In this document: positions 26,501 through 36,179 of the stretch, one piece after another
Layout: each line of letters opens with the position of its first letter
How positions within the stretch are numbered: the stretch's first letter is position 1
Assembly: GCA_016699615.1 (NCBI GenBank)
Contig: CP064984.1
Coordinates: forward strand, 2,266,001-2,330,000
Source of the DNA: Sphingobacteriales bacterium
Lineage (GTDB): Bacteria > Bacteroidota > Bacteroidia > Chitinophagales > JADIYW01
Direction of reading: 5' to 3'
DNA length: 64,000 nt
Notes under the pieces: generated by a model
What the model saw: only the letters and a program-made list of their open reading frames with translations
Told to the model about the DNA's origin: nothing
Databases searched by the model: none
Position numbers and translations under genes: made by a program

Positions 26501-28281
26501 ATGGCAGAAACCAAAAAAATATAGCAGAATTTGGCGGAATTATTGATGATAAAGATTATCTAATTAATTTTAATGGAAGCTATGACATGCAAGTAAAAGG
26601 CAAAGAAAAATTAGCAGTTGATGCCATCATAGATAAATTAAATTTATCATTTTTACAATCAATATTAAAAGACGAAATCAAAGTTAAAAATGCATTTGTA
26701 AAAGGTAATTTGAATGCATCAGGTAACCTTAAAAAAATTATATTAAATGGTGATGCCACATTCTTAGACACAGCTAATATTGTAATGAAATATTTAGGTT
26801 GCGCATTTAATATTCCAACAGGAGAGAAGATATTCATGAATAAAGATGGTTTTGATTTCAAAACACTATCAGTACATGATGATAATGGCAGAAACGCACA
26901 AATTACAGGTAGATTATTACACAATAGTTTTAAGGATTTTGTGGTAGAAAAAGCACACTTTGATGCACCAAATGGCTATCATTTTTTAAATACAACTTAC
27001 GCAGACAATCAAGATTTTTATGGGCAAGTTTATGCACGTGGCGATGCAACTATCAATGGTCCATTTGAAGATTTAAACATAGATGTGAATGCAAAAACAT
27101 TAAACAATACAGTATTTAATCTTCCAGTTTCAAATTCTGGTGGCAATCAAAATTATACATACATCATTTTCTTCGATCCAAAAGACACAACAAAAGTTGT
27201 ACAAGAAAAAGTAAAGCTAAAAGGTATTTCTATAAATATGAATATAGAAGCTACGCCAGATGCAGAAGTGAATATCGTATTAGACCAATCATCAAATGAT
27301 AAAATTTCTGGAAAAGGTTTTGGCGATTTGACATTGAATCTAGATAAAAAAGGAAAGCTCGAACTTAATGGAAAATATACACTCACAAAAGGAAATTATA
27401 ATTTCAAATTTCAGAATGTAATATCCAAAAATTTCATTGTAAAACCAGGTAGCAATATTATTTTCTCAGGCGACCCAATGTCTGCAATCTTAGATATAAA
27501 TGCATATTATAGTGTTAATGCATCATTGAAAAATATTGTAGATAGTTTGTCGCCATTGTACAATCGTTCACTACCAATAGACTTAAATTTATTAATATCA
27601 AATACATTAAAAAGTCCAGATATAAACTTCCTAATAAGTTCATCAAATTCATCTTTAGAAGCACAATCTGACGAATTAAGACAAGCAATGGATAGAATAA
27701 ATAACAATAAAAACGAAGTGTACAATCAAGCATTTGGTTTATTATTATTTAATAGTTTTATGCCATCACAAACAACACAAGGTGGACAGCAATTTACAGG
27801 AATTACCAATTCATTTACGCAGTTTTTTACACAACAATTATCATCCTTACTCACCAAAGGTTTACAACAAGCTGGCTTAAAAGGTGCAAGTCTAGATTTG
27901 TTATTGAAAGATATAGAATCTAGCGAATCAAGGCAGTTTGGATTTACTTACAAACAAGAATTGTTTAATAGTAGACTTATTTTTACAGTTGGTGGTAATG
28001 TCAATTTTGGTACAGCTACCAATACATCTATCAATAGTATAAATTCAAATAACAATTCAACATTTACAAGCGATTTCCAGTTAGAATATCTAATAACAGC
28101 AGATGGAAGAATTAGATTAAAAACATTTGCAAAAACAGGTAATTTCGATATCATCAATCAAGATAGAGTACGAACAGGTGGTGCAATTGCATTCCAAAAA
28201 GATTTTGATAGTTTCAAAGAATTGTTTAAAATCAATAAACAAGACTTGAGCATAAAAGAGAAAAAGAAAAATAAAGAATAA
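23527..28281 (+). CDS. tamB: TamB-like (DUF490) translocation protein with in-frame TGA
   Basis: A very large AsmA/TamB-family protein (1584 residues if read through). TamB spans the periplasm as a beta-groove and moves phospholipids or helps barrel-protein assembly. It begins with a membrane anchor (YISIGLGIIILLLLISFFVLS), then long strand-rich repeats, and ends with the DUF490 core containing LNGKYTLTKGNYNFKF, SGDPMSAILDINAYY and FGFTYKQELFNSRLIFTVGGN. A TGA at 24397-24399 splits it in frame after residue 290 (DYY); TGG would read DYYWDTTGMHV. As sequenced, the second part would restart at ATG 24412. The start is TTG at 23527. It is divergent from tsaD, a frequent pairing in Bacteroidota. 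Confidence 0.88.
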
Positions 28282-29358
28282 TTATTTTCGCTTATTCTTT
28301 GGTGTTACATCATTTCCTAAAATTGCAGGCGGCGTTTTAGCATATTCACTCACATTGCCAGAAAGAGATTTTAAAAATGATTCTATATCTTCAATTTCAG
28401 TATTAGATAAGTCTTTGTTGAGTTGCACTTTTGCCATAATGTTAATAGCATCTTTTAAGCTTTTTACACTACCATCATGAAAGTATGGATAGGTATGTTC
28501 TACATTTCTTAATGATGGTGTTTTAAACATATCTTTGTCTAATTCATCTTTTGTAAGATCAAATAAACCATTGTCTGTGCCTTTGCTTTTTGTATATTTT
28601 TTATAATCTTGAATAGCACCAAATTTTTGAAATGAATTACCACCAATTGCAATTCCATTGTGGCACGTAGTACATCCAGTATTGATGAATATATCCAAAC
28701 CTCTTTTTTGTTGTGCAGTTAATGCATGCTCATCTTCATTCAAAAAATTATCAAATGCAGATGGTGTTAATAATGTTCTTTCAAATGCAGCAATAGCAAG
28801 TCTAATATTTGTGTAATTAATCGGATTCGGATCATTTGGAAATGCTTGTTTAAATAAATCTTTGTAATAATCTATACCACTAATTCTATCAATCAAAAAT
28901 TGTTCATTTGGTATATTCATTTCCACAGGATTCAAAATTGGTTTTCCTGCTTGTTCTTCAACATCTTTTGCTCTTCCATCCCAAAATTGTAAAAAATGCA
29001 AAGAAGCATTCAGCGTAGTTGGCGAGTTTCTGCCACCAAGTCCACCTTCATCGCCAGGCGAAAATGGTAAATTATCTACACCATATGTATTTAAATTATG
29101 ACAAGAGTTACAACTATTATTTCCTTTTGGAGATAATTTTGTATCATAATACAAGGTTTTTCCAAGCTCAATTTTTGCTGGACTTAGTTTGTTGCTTGTT
29201 GAATCTACATAGTTGTTGATAGACTTAAATTGTTTGATAGCAGCACTAAAAAGCCTTAAGTCTTCAAATTGTGGAGTTTGCTTTTTTGTTTTTAATTCAG
29301 GTTTGCATGACAATGCCACCACACTCAAAATGAGTGTAAAAATTATTAATTTTCTCAT
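28282..29358 (-). CDS. di-haem cytochrome c peroxidase family lipoprotein
   Basis: A 358-residue periplasmic or surface lipoprotein (signal peptide ending VVALSC, Cys18) of the CcpA/MauG family, which uses two c-type haems to reduce hydrogen peroxide or oxidise protein substrates. Haem motifs are C83-NSCH and C229-TTCH, with the typical SPGDEGGLGGRNSPTTLNA and FWDGRA segments between them and YPYFHDGSVKSL near the end. It abuts TamB tail-to-tail with no gap and lies 17 bp downstream of ilvD in the same direction, so it is probably transcribed with ilvD. Confidence 0.92.
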   Translation of the reverse strand: MRKLIIFTLILSVVALSCKPELKTKKQTPQFEDLRLFSAAIKQFKSINNYVDSTSNKLSPAKIELGKTLYYDTKLSPKGNNSCNSCHNLNTYGVDNLPFSPGDEGGLGGRNSPTTLNASLHFLQFWDGRAKDVEEQAGKPILNPVEMNIPNEQFLIDRISGIDYYKDLFKQAFPNDPNPINYTNIRLAIAAFERTLLTPSAFDNFLNEDEHALTAQQKRGLDIFINTGCTTCHNGIAIGGNSFQKFGAIQDYKKYTKSKGTDNGLFDLTKDELDKDMFKTPSLRNVEHTYPYFHDGSVKSLKDAINIMAKVQLNKDLSNTEIEDIESFLKSLSGNVSEYAKTPPAILGNDVTPKNKRK

Positions 29359-29375
29359 GTTGTTTCTTTTTTTAT

Positions 29376-31055
29376 TTAAAATTCATCAGTCACACATCCT
29401 TCAGATGCAGACGATACTGTTTTAGCATATTTATATAAAATACCACTCTTCGCTTTTAGCTCAGGAATCACTAAAGATTTTCTTCTTTCGCTTAATACTT
29501 CATCACTTACTAATACATCTATTGTGTTTTTTATTGCATCAATAATGATTTTATCGCCATTTTGAATTAATGCAATATTGCCACCACTTTGAGCTTCAGG
29601 TGTTACGTGCCCAACCACAAATCCATGAGAGCCACCACTAAATCTTCCATCAGTAATTAGTGCAACATCTTTGCCTAAGCCTTCGCCCATTAATACAGAA
29701 GTAGGTTTAAGCATTTCTGGCATACCCGGCGCACCTTTTGGTCCAACAAATCTTATGATTACTATGTTTCCAGCTTTTACTTTTTTTGCTTGCATTGCAT
29801 TGATTGCTTCTTGTTCACTATCAAAACAAATAGCTTCGCCTTCAAATTTTTCGCCTTCTTTTCCAGTTATTTTTGCTACGGCACCTTCGGTTGCAATATT
29901 TCCATATAATATTCTTATATGTCCAGTCTTTTTTATCGGATTTGATAATGGATAAACTAAATCTTGTCCATCTTTTAAATGTGGTAATGTTGCTAAATTC
30001 TCTGCAATTGTTTTTCCAGTTACAGTTAAACAATCGCCATGCAATAGGCCATTTTCTAATAATAATTTCATTACTGCTGGCACACCACCAATTTTATGCA
30101 AATCTTCCATTACATATTTTCCACTAGGGCGAAAATCTGCCAACACAGGTGTTATTTCTGCTAGTCTAACAAAATCATCTAAAGTAATTTTTACACCAAC
30201 AGTTTTTGCCATTGCTATTAAATGCATTACAGCATTGGTGCTTCCACCTAATACAGTTACTACTCTTATCGCATTTTCAAATGCTTTAAAAGTCATAATG
30301 TCTGTTGGTTTTATATCTTTTTCTAATAAATTTTTGATTGCAACAGCTGCGTCTTTCAATTCATTTTTCTTGTCTTCTGATACAGCTGGATTACTTGCAG
30401 AATATGGCAAACTCATGCCTAATGCTTCAATTGCAGAAGCCATTGTATTTGCTGTGTACATGCCACCACATGCACCAGCACCAGGACAAGCATTTTCTAC
30501 AACACCTTTAAAATCTTCATCAGAAATAGAGCCAGCAAACTTTTTGCCTAATGCTTCAAATGCAGAAACTACATCTAATGTTTCGTTTTTGTATTTTCCA
30601 GGTGCAATAGTTCCACCATATATCATTAATGATGGTCTATTCAATCTTGCCATGCCCATTATTACACCAGGCATATTTTTATCACATCCAGCTATCGAAA
30701 TAATTCCATCGTAGTATTGTGCACCAGCATTTGTTTCAATCGAATCTGCAATTACCTCACGAGATACTAATGAATATCTCATGCCAGAAGTACCCATTGA
30801 TATTCCATCGGAAACACCAATTGTGTAAAAATTTAAGCCAATAAGGTTTTGTTGATTAACAAGACCTTTTAGTTGATGTGAAAATGCATTCAAATGCATA
30901 TTACATGGATTCCCATCCCAACCTGTAGAACAAATCCCAACTTGTGCTTTCTTAAAATCTTCATTAGTTAAACCAATTGCATGCAACATTGCTTGTGCTG
31001 CTGGTTGTGTTTCATCTTGTGTTATCGTTTTGGAATATTTATTTAATTCTGCCAT
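29376..31055 (-). CDS. ilvD: dihydroxy-acid dehydratase
   Basis: Iron-sulfur enzyme that dehydrates dihydroxyacids in valine, isoleucine and leucine synthesis. The 559 residues match the family. Fe-S and active-site segments are CDKNMPGVIMGMARLNRPS and ACPGAGACGGMYTANTM, and FVGPKGAPGMPEMLKPT and ITDGRFSGGSHGFVVGH are canonical late motifs. No ilvB, ilvN or ilvC lies beside it, so the pathway genes are split in this genome. It probably shares a transcript with the downstream peroxidase gene. Confidence 0.97.
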   Translation of the reverse strand: MAELNKYSKTITQDETQPAAQAMLHAIGLTNEDFKKAQVGICSTGWDGNPCNMHLNAFSHQLKGLVNQQNLIGLNFYTIGVSDGISMGTSGMRYSLVSREVIADSIETNAGAQYYDGIISIAGCDKNMPGVIMGMARLNRPSLMIYGGTIAPGKYKNETLDVVSAFEALGKKFAGSISDEDFKGVVENACPGAGACGGMYTANTMASAIEALGMSLPYSASNPAVSEDKKNELKDAAVAIKNLLEKDIKPTDIMTFKAFENAIRVVTVLGGSTNAVMHLIAMAKTVGVKITLDDFVRLAEITPVLADFRPSGKYVMEDLHKIGGVPAVMKLLLENGLLHGDCLTVTGKTIAENLATLPHLKDGQDLVYPLSNPIKKTGHIRILYGNIATEGAVAKITGKEGEKFEGEAICFDSEQEAINAMQAKKVKAGNIVIIRFVGPKGAPGMPEMLKPTSVLMGEGLGKDVALITDGRFSGGSHGFVVGHVTPEAQSGGNIALIQNGDKIIIDAIKNTIDVLVSDEVLSERRKSLVIPELKAKSGILYKYAKTVSSASEGCVTDEF

Positions 31056-31235
31056 TGGTTTAAATTTTTCACAAAATAATGAGATTTGACAATAAATTCA
31101 AAATAAATAATATCTATATTCAGATAAATATTATTGATAAACTATATTTGACTGTAATTTTGACTAGTAAGTACCTGATTGTATAAATATTATATTAGTA
31201 TTTTATGCTAATAATTATTATGAAAAACAAAAAAT

Positions 31236-31805
31236 ATGAATCCTAAAAAGAATATAGACTTCTTTGCAACACTGATTTTTACAATTCTGGGTATATACAA
31301 TAGTCAAGTTACGGTGTTTTATATTATTTACCTGTTTTGGTTTCAAGAGTTTGTAAGAACTATAATTGATGTTGTGTATGTTCTATTTAATAAAAAAAGA
31401 CTAGAAGAAAAAGGAGCAGTTGTGGAAATACCTATACCTAATTTTATTCTACTGTTTATATATTTAGTGTTTATAGTTGTTTTATTTGGTGTATTGCTGA
31501 ATTTTAATAACACAGATCTAATGATTTTGAATATGAGAACATTGATGCTGAAGAATATTTACTTTGACTTGAATGTAATAGTTTTTACAATAGAATATGT
31601 ATTTTATATAAAGATGTTTGCTTATGTTCAGAATCAAAACCATATTTTTAACAAAAGGCACATTGTTTTGCATATATCAATAATTTTTGGAGCAATTATT
31701 CAAATGCTTATTCTACGAGATGCTAAAATCAATAATGAATTACTGTCAATGGCAGTAATTGCACCGTTTCTTATCTTAAAATATTTTTTTGGAAGAAATG
31801 AGTAG
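31236..31805 (+). CDS. multi-pass membrane protein (possibly DUF6498), unknown
   Basis: A 189-residue protein with about five to six hydrophobic segments, beginning with FFATLIFTILGIYNSQ and YIIYLFWFQEFVRTIIDVV, then ILLFIYLVFIVVLFGVLL and IVFTIEYVFYIKMFAYV, and ending with IVLHISIIFGAIIQMLIL. The first two segments with the YLFWFQEFVRT motif resemble DUF6498-type membrane proteins, whose function is unknown. No signal cleavage site is evident. It has 180 bp of AT-rich sequence upstream, divergent from ilvD, and 169 bp downstream. Confidence 0.65.
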   Translation: MNPKKNIDFFATLIFTILGIYNSQVTVFYIIYLFWFQEFVRTIIDVVYVLFNKKRLEEKGAVVEIPIPNFILLFIYLVFIVVLFGVLLNFNNTDLMILNMRTLMLKNIYFDLNVIVFTIEYVFYIKMFAYVQNQNHIFNKRHIVLHISIIFGAIIQMLILRDAKINNELLSMAVIAPFLILKYFFGRNE

Positions 31806-31974
31806 GAATTAGTTGGAAGTTATATTGTAATGATATATGTAGGATAAGCCTTTATGTTATTGTTAAATAATAATTCGATAACTTTGAACACTTAAGATAA
31901 AAAATATTCATGTTTTTGAAAAAAAAGATACTAAAAAGTTGTACAATTAAATTTTTTCATTTTACATTTAAGCC

Positions 31975-33033
31975 ATGATTTCAAAATTAATTAAATCATT
32001 ATTTTCATCAGATCAAAAAGATAAAAATATGGCTACTAAAGCTAATAAAGATGTTAAGGTTGTGAAAAATACAACAAAAGTGAAACCAGCTACAAAGAAA
32101 GTAGAGCCAACTAAAGCAAAAGCAAAGCCAGTTGCAAAGAAAGTAGAGCCAGCTAAAGCAAAAGCAAAGCCAGTTGCAAAGAAAGTAGAGCCAACTAAAG
32201 CAAAAGCAAAACCAGTTGCAAAGAAAGTAGAGCCAGCTAAAGCAAAAGCAAAACCAGTTGCAAAGAAAGTAGAGCCAACTAAAGCAAAAGCAAAACCAGT
32301 TGCAAAAAAAGTAGAGCCAACTAAAGCAAAAGCAAAACCAGTTGCAAAGAAAATAGAACCAACAAAAACGAAAGCCATAGAAAAAACAAAAACTGAAAAA
32401 GTTGAAAAACCAATTGATAAGCAAACTAAAAAACTGACTAGTAACAATAATATGGCAAAAAAAGAAACACCAAAAGAACAAAAAACTACTAAATCTACAG
32501 CAAAAAAGGAAGAAACAAAGCCTGTGCAACAACAACCAGCAAAAGCTGTTGTTCATGACCCAAATGTGAAACGCAAAGTAATTGTAGATTATAAAAATAT
32601 TCCAGAAGAAGTATTGATGTTGCTTCATGAAAAATATCCACATGGATACAATAGAGGAATAATAAGGTTTACAAATGCAAAAAATGAAGTTGTATCTGCT
32701 GTTCCAATAGAGTTGGGAAATACATCTTATTTGATAAAAGTAAGTACACAATTACAAAAATTAGTTGACGATATTGACCTTGACGATGATGATGATGTAT
32801 TCGCAGCACCAGCATTAGAAAAAGAAGTGTCTGTTGGCGTCGCGTCTGATTTAGAAGAATTTGATAAGAGCGATGATGATGATGAAAAACCTAAAAAAAC
32901 AAAAGCAAAAGGTAAAGTAGGCAGTGCAGATGATTTGGAATACGGTTTTGATGAGGATGATGAAGATGATGATTATGACGACGACGATGATGATAATGAA
33001 GGTGATTATGACGACGACGACGACGATGAATAA
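31975..33033 (+). CDS. Lys/Ala/Pro-repeat, acidic-tailed nucleoid-like protein
   Basis: A 352-residue protein in three parts. Residues 37-134 are seven near-identical 14-residue repeats (KPVAKKVEPTKAKA type), like the basic tails of histone H1-like or AlgP proteins, which suggests DNA or RNA binding. A compact domain near residues 197-260 starts RKVIVDYKNIPEEVLMLL and contains YPHGYNRGIIRFTNAKNEV. The rest is an acidic tail of Asp/Glu runs. Similar proteins without known role occur in Bacteroidota, some annotated as primase without support. The ATG at 31975 is used; ATG 32029 is an alternative. It ends 10 nt before a HerA-like ATPase gene, so the two probably form one operon. Confidence 0.8.
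   Translation: MISKLIKSLFSSDQKDKNMATKANKDVKVVKNTTKVKPATKKVEPTKAKAKPVAKKVEPAKAKAKPVAKKVEPTKAKAKPVAKKVEPAKAKAKPVAKKVEPTKAKAKPVAKKVEPTKAKAKPVAKKIEPTKTKAIEKTKTEKVEKPIDKQTKKLTSNNNMAKKETPKEQKTTKSTAKKEETKPVQQQPAKAVVHDPNVKRKVIVDYKNIPEEVLMLLHEKYPHGYNRGIIRFTNAKNEVVSAVPIELGNTSYLIKVSTQLQKLVDDIDLDDDDDVFAAPALEKEVSVGVASDLEEFDKSDDDDEKPKKTKAKGKVGSADDLEYGFDEDDEDDDYDDDDDDNEGDYDDDDDDE
32083..32376 (+). repeat. seven 42-bp coding repeats
   Basis: Seven tandem 42-bp units, each coding for a 14-residue basic block. Units 1-7 differ in a few codons: units 2 and 4 use EPAKAKA, the others EPTKAKA, and the last is diverged (KIEPTKTKA). The identical DNA between units 2-6 indicates recent expansion and makes copy number liable to change. 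Confidence 0.95.
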
Positions 33034-33043
33034 ATAGAAAATT

Positions 33044-34588
33044 ATGAGTAACAATTTAGATGCTTTCAAGAGCACAATACAAGAAGGATATACGTTTAAT
33101 GGAGATTCAATTATAGTCGGCACAGCTATATTAGATAAGAGTCCAATCCAAAATGCACCAATAAAACTGCCGTTAAAAACATTAAACAGACATGGATTAA
33201 TTGCAGGAGCAACAGGTACAGGAAAAACTAAATCTATACAATTACTCTCAGAGCAGTTGTCAGATAGTGGTGTTTCTGTATTAATGATGGATATAAAAGG
33301 CGACTTTTCAGGAATTGCACAAGCAGGTACAAGCAACAAAATTGTAGAAGATAGAACAGCACTTATTGGAAACAAATGGCAACCAACAGCTTATCCAGTT
33401 GAGTTAATGACTATTTCTAATCAAGATGGCGTTAGACTTAGATCAACAACATTAGAGTTTGGACCAATTCTAATTTCAAAAATATTAGATTTGAATGACA
33501 CACAACAAAGCGTAATGTCAATCGTATTCAAATATGCAGATGATGAAGCATTACCTTTGGTAGATTTAAAAGATTTAAAGAAAGTATTACAATATTTGTC
33601 AAATGAAGGAAAAGAAGCCATAGAAAAAGACTATGGAAGCATTTCTCCAGCTACATTAGGCACAATAACAAGAAAAATTGTTGAATTAGAACAACAAGGT
33701 GCTGAATTATTTTTTGGAGAACCATCATTTGATGTTAAAGATTTATTGAGAAAAGATGAAAATGGAAGAGGATTTGTAAATATCATAAGATTAACAGATA
33801 TACAAGATAAACCAAAGCTATTTTCAACTTTTATGTTGAGTTTGTTAGCAGAAGTATATAGCACATTTCCAGAGCGTGGAGATTTAGATAGACCAGAATT
33901 AGTGATTTTTATTGATGAAGCGCATTTGGTGTTTAATGAAGCATCCAAAACATTATTAGAGCAAATCGAAACTATCATAAAATTAATAAGATCAAAAGGC
34001 GTTGGAATTTTCTTTTGCACACAAAATCCAACAGATATTCCATCAGATGTATTAGCGCAATTAGGTCTAAAAGTACAACACGCACTAAGAGCATTTACAG
34101 CAAAAGATAGACAAGCAATAAAATTGGTAGCCCAAAACTATCCAATCACAGAATATTATAAAGTAGAAGACGATATTACCCAATTAGGTATTGGAGAAGT
34201 ATTTGTAACAGCATTAAACGAAAAAGGAATTCCAACACCATTGGTTCACACTTTAATGTCACCACCACAAAGTAGAATGGATGTTTTGTCGCCAGAAGAA
34301 ACAAAAGCACACATAGAGCAATCTGCATTATACAAAAAGTATAAAGATGCAGTAGATTCAGAAAGTGCATATGAATTGCTGAATAATAGAATAAATGCAA
34401 TTGCCGTAGAAAAAGAATCGCAAGAAGCACCAGCACCAAAACAACAAAAAGTAAGTGTGCCAAAGTCTTCACCATCTACATTTGAAAAAGTACTCAATAA
34501 TAAAACAACAAAAAGCCTAGCAACTACAGCAACTCGAGAAATTACTAGAGGATTATTAGGTATTTTAGTTAAAGCATTCAAAAAATAA
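33044..34588 (+). CDS. HerA-like/DUF853 ATPase
   Basis: A 514-residue RecA-fold ATPase of the HerA/FtsK superfamily, DUF853 (YjgR-like) branch. The Walker A GATGTGKTK is near residue 57, followed by LLSEQLSDSGVSVLMMDIKGDFSG; the Walker B LVIFIDEAHLVF is in the second half, and FFCTQNPTDIPSDVLAQLG and ALRAFTAKDRQAIKLVAQNYP are family signatures. Members are thought to be DNA-handling or conformational ATPases, but their role is unknown. No nuclease partner such as NurA is adjacent. It follows the basic-repeat protein by 10 nt, which suggests a joint role, possibly on nucleic acids. The last 60 residues are a variable low-complexity tail. Confidence 0.92.
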   Translation: MSNNLDAFKSTIQEGYTFNGDSIIVGTAILDKSPIQNAPIKLPLKTLNRHGLIAGATGTGKTKSIQLLSEQLSDSGVSVLMMDIKGDFSGIAQAGTSNKIVEDRTALIGNKWQPTAYPVELMTISNQDGVRLRSTTLEFGPILISKILDLNDTQQSVMSIVFKYADDEALPLVDLKDLKKVLQYLSNEGKEAIEKDYGSISPATLGTITRKIVELEQQGAELFFGEPSFDVKDLLRKDENGRGFVNIIRLTDIQDKPKLFSTFMLSLLAEVYSTFPERGDLDRPELVIFIDEAHLVFNEASKTLLEQIETIIKLIRSKGVGIFFCTQNPTDIPSDVLAQLGLKVQHALRAFTAKDRQAIKLVAQNYPITEYYKVEDDITQLGIGEVFVTALNEKGIPTPLVHTLMSPPQSRMDVLSPEETKAHIEQSALYKKYKDAVDSESAYELLNNRINAIAVEKESQEAPAPKQQKVSVPKSSPSTFEKVLNNKTTKSLATTATREITRGLLGILVKAFKK

Positions 34589-34669
34589 TAATTAAAAATT
34601 AGACTATCTTATTGATTTTTACATCAATAGCTTATCCTTTTTTTAACATAAAAAACACAATCTATTTTT

Positions 34670-34677
34670 TATTTTTG
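34670..34677 (+). promoter_or_regulatory. -7 box TATTTTTG upstream of aceA
   Basis: TATTTTTG fits TAnnTTTG and lies 43 nt before the aceA ATG at 34721, giving a longer leader than most boxes here. No obvious structure is seen in the leader. Confidence 0.5.
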
Positions 34678-34720
34678 TAAGGAAATTTTTCTTATCATAT
34701 TAAATTTAAAATCAAATAAA

Positions 34721-36004
34721 ATGGCAACAAGACAAGAGAGAATTGATGCTCTTAAAAAAGATTGGGCTGAAAACCCAAGATGGAAAGGTATTACAAGACC
34801 TTACACAGCAGAAGATGTAGTTAGTATTTCTGGTTCTGTAGAAGTTGAGTACACATTAGCAAAAAATGGTGCAAACAAACTTTGGGACAAAGTACAAACA
34901 CGTGCTTGGACTTCAGGTTTAGGTGCTTTAACAGGAAATCAAGCAGTACAAGAAGTACAAGCTGGTATGCCTGCAATCTACTTATCAGGATGGCAAGTAG
35001 CTGCAGATGCAAACTTAGGAATGGAAATGTATCCAGACCAATCATTGTATCCTGCAAATTCAGTTCCTGCTGTTGTAAGAAGAATTAATAATGCTTTTGC
35101 TCGTAGAGATCAAATTCAATGGTTAAACCAAGATGGAGACATCGATTGGTTTGCTCCAATTGTTGCTGACGCTGAAGCTGGCTTTGGTGGAAACTTAAAT
35201 GCTTTCGAATTAATGAAAGGTATGATTGAAGCTGGTGCTGCTGGTGTACACTATGAAGATCAATTAGCATCTGCTAAAAAATGTGGTCACTTAGGTGGAA
35301 AAGTATTAGTGCCAACTCAAGAAGCAATCAATAAATTAGTAGCTGCTCGTTTAGCTGCAGATAGCATGGGCGTACCTACAGTTTTAATTGCACGTACTGA
35401 TGCTGAAGCTGCAACATTAATTACTTCTGATATTGATCCAAGAGACCAAAAATTCATCTTAAGTAAAGAAAGAACTTCTGAAGGTTTCTTCAATGTAAAA
35501 AATGGTATTGAAGCAGGTATAGATAGAGCTTGTTCTTATGCAGAATATGCTGATTTAATTTGGATGGAAACAGGAAATCCAGATTTAGGCTTAGCTAAAG
35601 AATTTGCACAAGGTGTACACGCAAGATATCCAGGTAAAATGTTGGCGTACAACTGTTCTCCATCATTCAACTGGGCAAAATACATGGATGAGAAAGCAAT
35701 GGAAACATTCCGTGAAGATTTAGCTGCTATGGGTTACAAATTCCAGTTCATTACATTAGCTGGTTTCCATGCATTAAATTCATCAATGTTTAGCTTATCT
35801 AAAGATTATATGGCTCGTGGTATGGCTGGTTTCTCTGCTATGCAACAAAAAGAGTTTGCTATGGAAGCTGATGGTTTCAAAGCAATCAAACACCAATCAT
35901 TCGTAGGAACAGGATATTTTGATGCTATCCAAAATATAGCTCAACAAGGACAATCTTCTACTACTGCAATGGGCGGAAGTACTGAAACTGAGCAATTCCA
36001 TTAA
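34721..36004 (+). CDS. aceA: isocitrate lyase
   Basis: Splits isocitrate to glyoxylate and succinate, the first step of the glyoxylate shunt that allows growth on acetate or fatty acids. The 427 residues match the family. The catalytic KKCGHLGGKVLVPTQE holds the active-site Cys, GRIT-type N-terminal features include SGWQVAADANLGMEMYPDQ, and YNCSPSFNW is the conserved substrate loop. No malate synthase (aceB or glcB) is adjacent, so the partner enzyme must be elsewhere. A strong terminator follows. Confidence 0.97.
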   Translation: MATRQERIDALKKDWAENPRWKGITRPYTAEDVVSISGSVEVEYTLAKNGANKLWDKVQTRAWTSGLGALTGNQAVQEVQAGMPAIYLSGWQVAADANLGMEMYPDQSLYPANSVPAVVRRINNAFARRDQIQWLNQDGDIDWFAPIVADAEAGFGGNLNAFELMKGMIEAGAAGVHYEDQLASAKKCGHLGGKVLVPTQEAINKLVAARLAADSMGVPTVLIARTDAEAATLITSDIDPRDQKFILSKERTSEGFFNVKNGIEAGIDRACSYAEYADLIWMETGNPDLGLAKEFAQGVHARYPGKMLAYNCSPSFNWAKYMDEKAMETFREDLAAMGYKFQFITLAGFHALNSSMFSLSKDYMARGMAGFSAMQQKEFAMEADGFKAIKHQSFVGTGYFDAIQNIAQQGQSSTTAMGGSTETEQFH

Positions 36005-36031
36005 TTAGATACTTATTAATAGAATATATCG

Positions 36032-36065
36032 AAATGGCTACTAGTATTAGTAGCCATTTTTTATT
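36032..36065 (+). terminator. Rho-independent terminator after aceA
   Basis: A perfect 12-bp stem AAATGGCTACTA (36032-36043) pairs with TAGTAGCCATTT (36048-36059) around GTAT, followed by a short T run. It sits 28 bp beyond the aceA stop and before the next gene's promoter. Confidence 0.85.
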
Positions 36066-36167
36066 TGATTAAACTGAATTCAGTAACTACAAATTTTATT
36101 ACATAATATATTGAACATATAAACTGATTTTGTATTTTTATTCTATATAGTCTTTTTTATAATAGTA

Positions 36168-36175
36168 TATATTTG
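36168..36175 (+). promoter_or_regulatory. -7 box TATATTTG just before the GMC oxidoreductase
   Basis: TATATTTG fits TAnnTTTG and ends 4 nt before the ATG at 36180, again implying little or no leader. Confidence 0.5.
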
Positions 36176-36179
36176 AATA

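Noticed and set aside
23527..28281. Genome-wide reassignment of TGA to tryptophan
   Set aside because: TGA is a normal stop at bamD and pyrF, in ATGA-type overlaps where read-through is not expected, and only one gene has an internal TGA.
24412..28281. An independent TamB-like gene beginning at ATG 24412
   Set aside because: It lacks the membrane anchor, is in the same frame as the upstream part, and the text reads across the TGA without a gap, so one interrupted gene is more likely.
31056..31235. Possible leader-peptide attenuator upstream of ilvD
   Set aside because: The small inverted repeats are AT-rich and imperfect, no peptide with runs of branched amino acids is found, and no terminator tail follows.
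32008..32751. Minus-strand Phe/Cys-rich and Ala/Phe-rich frames opposite the basic-repeat gene
   Set aside because: They are reverse-complement shadows of the Lys/Ala repeats and have no independent support.
34589..34720. A TATTGAT/ATCAATA stem with a later T run as a terminator after the HerA-like ATPase
   Set aside because: The stem is only 7 bp of A/T-rich pairs and the T run begins several bases away, so it is not convincing.
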